A DNA stretch of 12,838 bases from Planctomycetota bacterium (GTDB lineage Bacteria; Planctomycetota; Phycisphaerae; Phycisphaerales; SM1A02). The notes under the pieces are model-generated. The model did not search any database, was not told the DNA's origin, and saw only the letters and a list, made by a program, of their open reading frames with translations. The DNA lies in assembly GCA_022567855.1 (NCBI GenBank), contig JADFGE010000037.1:1-12838 (forward strand). The letters are read 5' to 3'. Every line of letters starts with the position of its first letter. The stretch's first letter is position 1. Below are positions 1 to 5,711 of the stretch, piece after piece. Position numbers and translations under genes: made by a program.

Positions 1-778
1 TGACATTCGCGGAATGTACGTGGGCGGTGTCGATGACGCTCACATCCACATCAGCCCCAACCAGTGCTTCCACCCGATCGTACTGGGCGATCCCCACGGC
101 GGCGCCGACGCGGAGTCGGCCTCGGCCGTCGCGGCAAGCGCTGGGGTGCTTGCGCAGATTGTCGATATCGCGCATGGTGATGAGGCCGGCCAGCGAACCA
201 TCCTTCTGCACGAGCAGGAGCTTCTCGACGCGAGCCTCGTTGAGAATGGACTCCGCCGCCTCGAGGGTGGTATCAGGCGGGGCGGTGACGAGGTTGGTCT
301 TGGTCATCACCTCGCCCACGTGGCTGACGGTGGCGCCGTCGAAGAACTTCATGTCGCGGCGGGTGAGGATTCCCACCACGAGCCCATGGCTGGCGCCTTC
401 GGCGGTGACAGGGAAGCCTGAGACATTCTGCTCGTCCATGAGCTTCAGGGAATGGGCGATGGTGTCATCGGGGCTGAGGGTGATGGGGTCGTTGATGACG
501 CCGTTTTCGGAGCGTTTGACCTTGGCGACCTCCCGGGCCTGGTCAGCGGGCGGCATGTTGCGGTGGATGGTGCCGATGCCGCCTTCCTGGGCCAAGGCGA
601 TGGCCAGGGCGGACTCCGTCACCGTGTCCATGGGGGCCGAGACGAGGGGCGTCTGGAGTTGGATGTTGCGGGTCAGGCGGGTGGAAGTATCAGCCTGATC
701 AGGCGTGATTTCGCTGTAATCGGGTATCAGCAGGACATCATCGAAGGTGATGCCGTCAAGGATGATCTTGGGCTCCAT
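1..778 (-). CDS. guaB: IMP dehydrogenase, N-terminal 259 residues (partial)
   Basis: The enzyme oxidises IMP to XMP with NAD+, the committed step of GMP synthesis, in the cytoplasm. The minus-strand frame is open from the ATG at 778 to the window edge. The N-terminus carries the family signature TFDDVLLIPDYSE (residues 11-23), then STRLTRNIQLQTPLVSAPMD (32-51), EGGIGTIHRNM (65-75) and the VKRSENGVI segment (87-95). Two CBS domains (Bateman module) follow at about 96-148 and 156-210, with GILTRRD and GLITMRD. The TIM barrel resumes with RLRVGAAVG (221-229) and VIDTAH (248-253). The catalytic cysteine loop and flap lie outside the window. The start is fixed by family alignment; no clear Shine-Dalgarno site precedes it. 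One oddity: the usual DTAHGHS reads DTAHVHS here. The gene is transcribed away from the 1028-1150 ORF and the GspE-like gene. Confidence 0.95.
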   Translation of the reverse strand, partial: MEPKIILDGITFDDVLLIPDYSEITPDQADTSTRLTRNIQLQTPLVSAPMDTVTESALAIALAQEGGIGTIHRNMPPADQAREVAKVKRSENGVINDPITLSPDDTIAHSLKLMDEQNVSGFPVTAEGASHGLVVGILTRRDMKFFDGATVSHVGEVMTKTNLVTAPPDTTLEAAESILNEARVEKLLLVQKDGSLAGLITMRDIDNLRKHPSACRDGRGRLRVGAAVGIAQYDRVEALVGADVDVSVIDTAHVHSANV

Positions 779-1027
779 TGACCAATCATGCCGGGGTGGC
801 CGGCAGATGTCAACCTGGGCACGTCGGGCCGGTCGTTTGGGCCGGTGAAGGGGATTCCTTCGCCCGGGGGGTTGTGATAGGCTGGCGGATGTACCCAAGT
901 GGGTTGCGTGTTCAACCAGTGACGGCGAGGTGAGGACGGCCGGCTCGAAGTGAGGCGACCGGGCTGATCGGTCAAAAAGCGGAACAACAGCGGCCAAACG
1001 GCGAATTGATACCCGTGGGCCGAGGGC
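779..1027. other. Divergent intergenic region upstream of guaB
   Basis: These 249 bases separate guaB (minus) from the plus-strand genes and should hold promoters for both directions. I find no convincing -35/-10 pair. TAGGCT at 878-883 is only a weak -10 candidate for the plus strand. There is an 8-bp hairpin at 844-851/857-864 (one G-U pair, 5-nt loop). On the minus strand it would lie about 65 nt before the guaB start and could belong to its leader. Short 5-bp stems at 902-917 and 957-973 are no better than chance. No protein-like frame was found here. Confidence 0.5.
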
Positions 1028-1150
1028 ATGATCGACTTCACACGCTCGCTTGTGGACTTGGTGGAACGCGAATACATTCATACTCCAGTCGCCCGACAGG
1101 CGACGCCGAAGCCTGAGGACCTGAAGATGCGGCTCAAGGGCATCTCCTAA
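1028..1150 (+). CDS. Possible 40-residue small protein
   Basis: A short ORF runs from ATG 1028 to TAA 1148-1150. It encodes a 40-residue charged, probably helical peptide that begins MIDFTRSLVDLVEREYIHTP and ends EDLKMRLKGIS. About 30 of its 40 codons end in G or C, as in the flanking real genes. It sits 21 bp upstream of the GspE-like gene on the same strand, so it could be the first gene of that unit. Against it: the only purine-rich stretch (GAGGG, 1022-1026) is too close to the ATG to be a good ribosome site, and an ORF of this length can occur by chance in GC-rich DNA. A TGA at 1007-1009 closes the frame upstream, so no longer form exists. I do not recognise a family. Confidence 0.45.
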   Translation: MIDFTRSLVDLVEREYIHTPVARQATPKPEDLKMRLKGIS

Positions 1151-1171
1151 AATGGGAAGAACCCCGAATTG

Positions 1172-2878
1172 ATGAACGTCCACTCATTACTTGCGGCCGA
1201 ATCCGTCCAGCTCGTGAGCTTTTACAAGCCGCTGCTGATCTTCGTGGTCTTTGTGCCCTGGGCGTGGCTTATCTCGTCGAAGCTGGAGAAGGATGCACGG
1301 TACTTTCACTTGAATCACCGGATGTGGAACAGCATCCAGCTGAGCGCGGGCGTGCTTGCGCTGGCGGCGATGTTGCTGATCCCGCTGACGTTCTGGATCA
1401 CGTGGCCGATCGGGATCGTCATCCTCCTGGGGCCGCTCTTTGCGTATAAGCAGATTCGCAACCAGGCGGTGCCGGAGGCGCAGCGGTTCGCATTGACCGG
1501 CGAGGGTCTCTCGGCGAAGCTGCACTCGCGCCGCCAATCGCGCGCGTCCGAGGGCGCGCTGGTTCGATTCGTCGATCATCAGGGCCAGGAGCGGGACGTC
1601 CCGCTGAAGGACGACGCGCAGTTTCTCGTGCACATCCTGGCTGAGGACCTGATCGGCCCGGCGCTGTCGGCCCGAGCCACGGAAGTTCGGTTGGAGGTCG
1701 GCTCCAGCGGCGCCGTCGTCAGCCAAACCGTGGACGGGGTCCGGTTCAAGCGAGACCCCGTGCAGGTCGAGTCAGGGCTGCGAGTCATCGATTACTTCAA
1801 GGAGATGGCCGGGCTGAACGTCGAAGATCGCCGGCGCCGCCAGTCGGGCGAGTTCGGCATGCTCGGGGCCGAGGGAGAAGTCAGCCTCTCCATCACCACG
1901 CAGGGATCGTCCAGCGCGCAGCTCCTCACGCTCCAATTCAACCGAGCCACGAAGCTGCGCAAACCGTTCGACGGACTGGGACTGCTGCGGGCGCAGCTGG
2001 AAGGCCTACGCACCTTCGAACCGGCACACAACCGTCACGGGGTGGTGTTGATCGGCGCGCCGCGGAGCCATGGACTCACGACGTCCACGTACGCCTTCGT
2101 GGCGCGGCACGATGCCTATACGTCGAACATCAAGACGCTGGAATATGAGATCCTAGCGCGAATCGACGGGGTCGATCATGTGCAGTTCGATCCGAGCAAT
2201 CCCGACGTCGATTACGCCACCAACCTGCAGTCAATGTTCCGCCGCGACCCGGACATCGTACTGACCGCTCAGATCACGGACCGGGAGACGGCGGCGGTGG
2301 TCGCTGAATCGGACGTGCACGGTCCGCTGCTATACGTTCCGCAACGGGCCGGCAGCATCACTGAACAGGTCGTTGCGTGGGTGAAGTTGGTGGGTGATCT
2401 GAAGACGGCGGCGGCGTCATTGCGGGCGGTGACCAATCAACGGCTCCTGAGGACGTTGTGCGCCAACTGCCGCCAGGCCTACCAGCCGACGGCCGAGCAG
2501 TTGCAGAAGATGAACCTGTCGGCGAAGAAGGTCCGCCAACTGTATCGGGCCGGGGGAAAGGTACAGCTGAAGAACAAGATCGAGACGTGTCCGGTCTGTG
2601 GGGGGACGGGTTACTTGGGACAGACGGGCGTGTTCGAGGTCCTGATCGTGGACGATGAGGTGAAGCGCTATCTCACGGCCGGTGACCTCAAGGGCGCCCT
2701 GTCGCACGCCCGACGGAACAAGATGATCTACCTCCAGGAAGCGGCGCTGAGCAAAGTCATCAGCGGCGAGACGTCGATCGAAGAAGTGATCCGAGTCACG
2801 GCGCCGGCCCGTAGCGACGCCCCCGGCAGCTCCAGTCGCGCGCCACAGCCGCAAGTGGACCCCGCACCGGCCACCTAG
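1172..2878 (+). CDS. Membrane-anchored GspE/PilB-like pseudo-ATPase
   Basis: The protein has 568 residues from ATG 1172. A TTG at 1169 lies 8 nt after GGGAAGA (1154-1160) and is an alternative start giving one extra residue. Hydrophobic segments at about 18-36, 56-76 and 77-93 anchor the N-terminus, which is unusual because GspE/PilB proteins are cytoplasmic. From about residue 195 the sequence follows the T2SS/type IV pilus ATPase fold. The usual GPTGSGKTTT loop reads GAPRSHGLTT (295-304), with leucine 302 for the lysine and one extra residue. The IEDPVE Asp box reads LEYEIL (323-328). The Walker B/GEIRD region reads LTAQITD (364-370), and the STLHT His box reads YVPQRA (388-393). The zinc pairs CANC (430-433) and CPVC (473-476) and the GYLGQTGVFEVL segment are intact. 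ATP hydrolysis looks impossible by the family mechanism, so a structural or regulatory role is inferred. The CvpA-like gene follows 51 bp downstream. Confidence 0.85.
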   Translation: MNVHSLLAAESVQLVSFYKPLLIFVVFVPWAWLISSKLEKDARYFHLNHRMWNSIQLSAGVLALAAMLLIPLTFWITWPIGIVILLGPLFAYKQIRNQAVPEAQRFALTGEGLSAKLHSRRQSRASEGALVRFVDHQGQERDVPLKDDAQFLVHILAEDLIGPALSARATEVRLEVGSSGAVVSQTVDGVRFKRDPVQVESGLRVIDYFKEMAGLNVEDRRRRQSGEFGMLGAEGEVSLSITTQGSSSAQLLTLQFNRATKLRKPFDGLGLLRAQLEGLRTFEPAHNRHGVVLIGAPRSHGLTTSTYAFVARHDAYTSNIKTLEYEILARIDGVDHVQFDPSNPDVDYATNLQSMFRRDPDIVLTAQITDRETAAVVAESDVHGPLLYVPQRAGSITEQVVAWVKLVGDLKTAAASLRAVTNQRLLRTLCANCRQAYQPTAEQLQKMNLSAKKVRQLYRAGGKVQLKNKIETCPVCGGTGYLGQTGVFEVLIVDDEVKRYLTAGDLKGALSHARRNKMIYLQEAALSKVISGETSIEEVIRVTAPARSDAPGSSSRAPQPQVDPAPAT

Positions 2879-2929
2879 CGGGCTTCGGAAGTAACGCCCC
2901 TTGCCTCTCCTTTTGATTGGGTACCTGCC

Positions 2930-4570
2930 ATGATCACCACCTTTAACTTCCTCATCCTCGGTTTGGTCGGACTGATCGGCTACTGGTGGGCCACCCAGGG
3001 GGTGTTCAGCGCCCTCCTGCACCTGCTTTGTGTGATCGTCGCCGGCGCGATTGCCTTCGCCTTCTGGGAGCCGGTGACGGTTGGCCTCCTGTTGCGCGGC
3101 TCACCTTTCGACAACTTCGCCTGGGGTGTGAGCCTCATCGGGCTGTTCGTGGTGCCGTTGTTCATCCTGAGGTTGGCCACCAACAAGCTGGTGCCCGCCA
3201 ATGTTGACCTGCCCCATTGGGCCAACCTGACGTTCGGGTTCCCCATCGGGCTGGCCTCCGGTGTGCTGACGATGGGGATGGTCCTTATAGGTACCGGGTT
3301 CATCCAATCGGAGCGAGAGATCTTCGGCTACACGGGAACGGTGCGCGATCCGGACCAACTGGGAAAGATCACCCATGTCGGGCCGTCGCTGTGGCTGCCG
3401 GTGCATCAGTGGACCAGCGAGTTCTACAGTTGGCTGAGCGTCACGTCGCTGAGCACCGGCCAGCCGCTTCGCCATAACTACCCTGATCTTTATAAGGTAA
3501 GCGGATCGGAGTTTCGCGACAGCTATTTAGGCGGCATGGGACAAGTGACGATCCCCCCCAACGCCGCCACGATCCGGCGCGTGACAATATGCCCCGACCT
3601 GAACCGATGCGCCGTTCGCGTGAAGTTCGCCGCGGAGGCGCGGGACTTCGGAATGCAGTTGACGCTCTCCTCGGCCCAGGTGCGGCTGGTTTCCGAGGCC
3701 CACGATCAGAGCCGGCCTTATGTCGCGCACCCCCAAAAGTGGTCGCAGCCGACGAAGGACGGCAGCACCGCGGTGTACCCATTCGATGATAGCACCAATT
3801 ACGCGACGACCGTTCCCGGACAGGAAACGGCGATCATGGAGTTTGATTTCCCCTGGCCGAACGCCCAGACGCTCAGACCGGCCTTTATCCAGATCAAAGG
3901 CGTACGGTTACGGTTCGACCTACCGCGACTTGAGGTTAAGGTTGTCAGCGGCGCGGAGTATGAGCAGCGGCTCGGCTCGTCCGGCTCAGTACAAGTCTCT
4001 CGTGCCGCACCGGTCGCTTTCGTCGGTGGCGGGCAGCTCACGACGGGGACCGACATTCAGATCACCTATTCGATCCGACCCATCAGCGCCAGCAAGAACC
4101 AGCTTCCGGGAACGATCCACGTCAACGACGAAGGCTTTATCACCGACGGCAAGGGAGAGTTCAAGCCCGGCGGCACGCGTCCGGCTCGCGCGTTGCGCCT
4201 CAAGGGGATCGCCGAGTCCGAAGGCACCAAGATCGTTCAGCTGACGGTCAGGCGCGGCAGCGCCGCCGATATCTTCAACCCGGATCTACGACAGCAGGCC
4301 GGAGACAACGCAGCCCCAACGCTTGTGGACAGCCGGGGTCGACCCTACCGGGCGATCGGCTATATTTACGACCGGGGCGATTCGGTGGATCTATCGCTCA
4401 CGCCCAGGCGGCCAATTCGTACCGTCGCCGAACTGCCGCAGCTCTCCCCAAGCGGCGGGCGGAAGTTGATCCTAATCTTCAGGGTGACCGAGGGCGTGCA
4501 ACTGGTGGGCCTGCGCCTCGGCGACATCCCCGTGGCCAGCTGTAATCTGACCGTGGCTCGCCCCCGGTAG
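2930..4570 (+). CDS. CvpA-like membrane protein with large C-terminal domain
   Basis: The 546-residue protein starts at ATG 2930, with no strong Shine-Dalgarno site. Four predicted membrane helices lie at about 4-20, 24-46, 62-82 and 101-124. The spacing, the polar loop between helices 3 and 4 (RLATNKLVPANVDLPHWAN) and the small-residue-rich fourth helix (FPIGLASGVLTMGMVLIG) resemble the CvpA (colicin V production) family. Family members are usually about 160-250 residues. Here roughly 420 soluble residues follow, rich in beta-type alternation, with a possible disulphide pair C221/C227 in ICPDLNRC. I do not recognise a known domain there. An even number of helices puts N- and C-termini on the same side of the membrane; which side is unclear. 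The gene lies 51 bp after the pseudo-ATPase gene on the same strand and is probably cotranscribed with it. The CvpA assignment is moderate; the C-terminal function is unknown. Confidence 0.75.
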   Translation: MITTFNFLILGLVGLIGYWWATQGVFSALLHLLCVIVAGAIAFAFWEPVTVGLLLRGSPFDNFAWGVSLIGLFVVPLFILRLATNKLVPANVDLPHWANLTFGFPIGLASGVLTMGMVLIGTGFIQSEREIFGYTGTVRDPDQLGKITHVGPSLWLPVHQWTSEFYSWLSVTSLSTGQPLRHNYPDLYKVSGSEFRDSYLGGMGQVTIPPNAATIRRVTICPDLNRCAVRVKFAAEARDFGMQLTLSSAQVRLVSEAHDQSRPYVAHPQKWSQPTKDGSTAVYPFDDSTNYATTVPGQETAIMEFDFPWPNAQTLRPAFIQIKGVRLRFDLPRLEVKVVSGAEYEQRLGSSGSVQVSRAAPVAFVGGGQLTTGTDIQITYSIRPISASKNQLPGTIHVNDEGFITDGKGEFKPGGTRPARALRLKGIAESEGTKIVQLTVRRGSAADIFNPDLRQQAGDNAAPTLVDSRGRPYRAIGYIYDRGDSVDLSLTPRRPIRTVAELPQLSPSGGRKLILIFRVTEGVQLVGLRLGDIPVASCNLTVARPR

Positions 4571-4660
4571 AGAAAAAAGGGGTCGGGAGTCGTTTCGCCA
4601 AATCGTGGCTGAAATGGCAATAAACACGGTTTTTGAGAAACGACTCCCGACCCCTTTTTC
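4571..4660. repeat. Long inverted repeat filling a convergent intergenic gap
   Basis: The arms 4574-4596 and 4637-4659 are perfect 23-nt reverse complements. They surround a 40-nt centre (4597-4636) that can form a small GCCA/TGGC stem (4597-4600 with 4606-4609). The core of each arm is GGGGTCGGGAGTCG, flanked by A/T runs on its outer side. The element starts one base after the CvpA-like stop codon and ends one base before the stop of the opposing epimerase gene, so it is the entire intergenic sequence. Its form fits a REP/REPIN-like or MITE-like mobile palindrome. No transposase is present in the window, and no second copy is visible here, so mobility is inferred only. Confidence 0.85.
4574..4659. 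terminator. Probable bidirectional terminator
   Basis: Read on either strand, the inverted repeat gives a 23-bp GC-rich stem whose outer end is an A run before and a T run (at least 5 T) after. This is the geometry of an intrinsic terminator for both convergent genes (CvpA-like on plus, epimerase on minus). The 40-nt loop is long for a standard terminator, and the T tract is part of the stem rather than following it, so efficiency is uncertain. Confidence 0.55.
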
Positions 4661-5548
4661 TCATGCCATGCGGTCGATGAGGTCGCGCAGGTGCCGGCGG
4701 ATGCCTTCATGTCCGCGGTCAAGCGATATGCCCAGCGATTGGGCGGCGTCTTTGGCGAACACATTGTTCGGTTGTGATGGGCTGGAGAAATCGATATCAG
4801 CCTCGACGCCGAGCAGCTCGGCTGTCATCTGGGCCCAGTCGGCCCACCGCGCGTAGCAATCGGCAAGGTTGAAGGCTCGACCCGCGGCGTCCTCGTTGCC
4901 GAGGGTCGCAAGAACGGCTGCGGCAACATCATCGACATGCACGAACTTCCCGCCGCCCATGCGGGCAAAGGGTTTGCCGCGCTTGATCTGCTGAACGATT
5001 GGGTAGCCGACGGACCGTTCGAGCCGGGGGTCGATGCCGTATACACCGCAAGGCCGGATGGCACAGGTGCACTGCCCGAGTCGAAAGTGCGCATCCCACA
5101 AGTGCGCCTCGACCGCGGCCTTGTACGCGCCATAGATACTGGCCGGCCGCAGCGGATGATCTTCATCAACCCGGCCGTTCCAACGCGGTCGAATATCGTG
5201 GTGCACGGCAATCGTGCTGATAAAGATGAAGGGTCTCGGGGCGGCGGCGTCCAGCAGCCGTATCGACCCGATGAGGTTGGACTGAAGGTGACGGTTCAGG
5301 TCGGCCGGTGGCTTGAGCGGCTGCCAATCCACGCTGTTGTGGATGACGCAATCAGCCCCGTCCAGGAGCTTGGGCCAGACCCGATCATCACCCTGATCTG
5401 CGACCACCAGGCGCTCGGTCACCGCCTCGATGTGGTCTGTACGGCTGGTGGCGCGTACCAGGCCCGTGACGGTATGTCCTGCCTCAGACAGATGCCGAGC
5501 GATGGTCGAGCCGATAAATCCCGAGACGCCCGTGATAGCGACATGCAT
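4661..5548 (-). CDS. NAD-dependent epimerase/dehydratase (extended SDR)
   Basis: The 295-residue protein has an N-terminal Rossmann fold with the extended-SDR dinucleotide motif TGVSGFIG (6-13). The active-site triad region includes S111/T112 (FISTIAVHH), Y139 and K143 (YGAYK). FVHVDDVAAAVLA (202-214) is a typical segment of the substrate-domain side, seen in nucleotide-sugar epimerases and dihydroflavonol reductase-like enzymes. It should act on a nucleotide sugar or similar carbonyl/hydroxyl substrate with NAD(P) in the cytoplasm; the actual substrate cannot be read from the sequence. The length is slightly short for UDP-glucose 4-epimerase (about 330). The start at 5548 is supported by AAGGGA 8 nt upstream and by the glycine motif beginning at residue 6. 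It is a single gene on the minus strand, convergent with the CvpA-like gene and divergent from the AsmA-like gene. Confidence 0.9.
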   Translation of the reverse strand: MHVAITGVSGFIGSTIARHLSEAGHTVTGLVRATSRTDHIEAVTERLVVADQGDDRVWPKLLDGADCVIHNSVDWQPLKPPADLNRHLQSNLIGSIRLLDAAAPRPFIFISTIAVHHDIRPRWNGRVDEDHPLRPASIYGAYKAAVEAHLWDAHFRLGQCTCAIRPCGVYGIDPRLERSVGYPIVQQIKRGKPFARMGGGKFVHVDDVAAAVLATLGNEDAAGRAFNLADCYARWADWAQMTAELLGVEADIDFSSPSQPNNVFAKDAAQSLGISLDRGHEGIRRHLRDLIDRMA

Positions 5549-5556
5549 GGAAATGG

Positions 5557-5562
5557 TCCCTT
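5557..5562 (-). promoter_or_regulatory. Ribosome binding site of the epimerase gene
   Basis: AAGGGA on the minus strand lies 8 nt before ATG 5548. It is one of the clearer Shine-Dalgarno-like sites in the window and decides the start. Confidence 0.6.
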
Positions 5563-5661
5563 GTGCCGGTCGCGACTGCCTGGATCCGGCGTTCCAGCTC
5601 GTCCGGCCGCAGCCGGGTCGGACCAGGCGGTGGGATTGCGGCAGCCGAGGATCGAAGCCGC

Positions 5662-5677
5662 ATCATAGGAATACAAT
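5662..5677. promoter_or_regulatory. Back-to-back -10-like hexamers in a divergent promoter region
   Basis: In the 163-bp gap between the epimerase (minus) and AsmA-like (plus) genes, TATGAT on the minus strand (5667-5662) and TACAAT on the plus strand (5672-5677) are spaced by four bases and point in opposite directions. TACAAT lies 34 nt before ATG 5712. Neither has a recognisable TTGACA-like -35 at 16-18 bp, so this is a weak promoter call. Confidence 0.3.
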
Positions 5678-5711
5678 GGCGGCTTCCGAGTCCAGACCAC
5701 GGTAGACCAAA

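Noticed and set aside
27..698. 223-residue plus-strand open frame
   Set aside because: It is antisense to guaB, whose minus-strand translation matches IMP dehydrogenase throughout. The plus frame is Ser/Arg-rich without motifs.
844..864. 8-bp hairpin as an intrinsic terminator
   Set aside because: No gene ends nearby on either strand and no T run follows. It may be a leader structure or chance.
727..1077. 116-residue minus-strand frame over the guaB start region
   Set aside because: It overlaps the conserved guaB N-terminus in another frame and has no signal of its own.
2054..2083. Frameshift or sequencing error as the cause of the lost Walker A motif
   Set aside because: The frame is continuous through all degraded boxes, and the substitutions occur at several separated sites with conserved flanks, so a single error cannot explain them.
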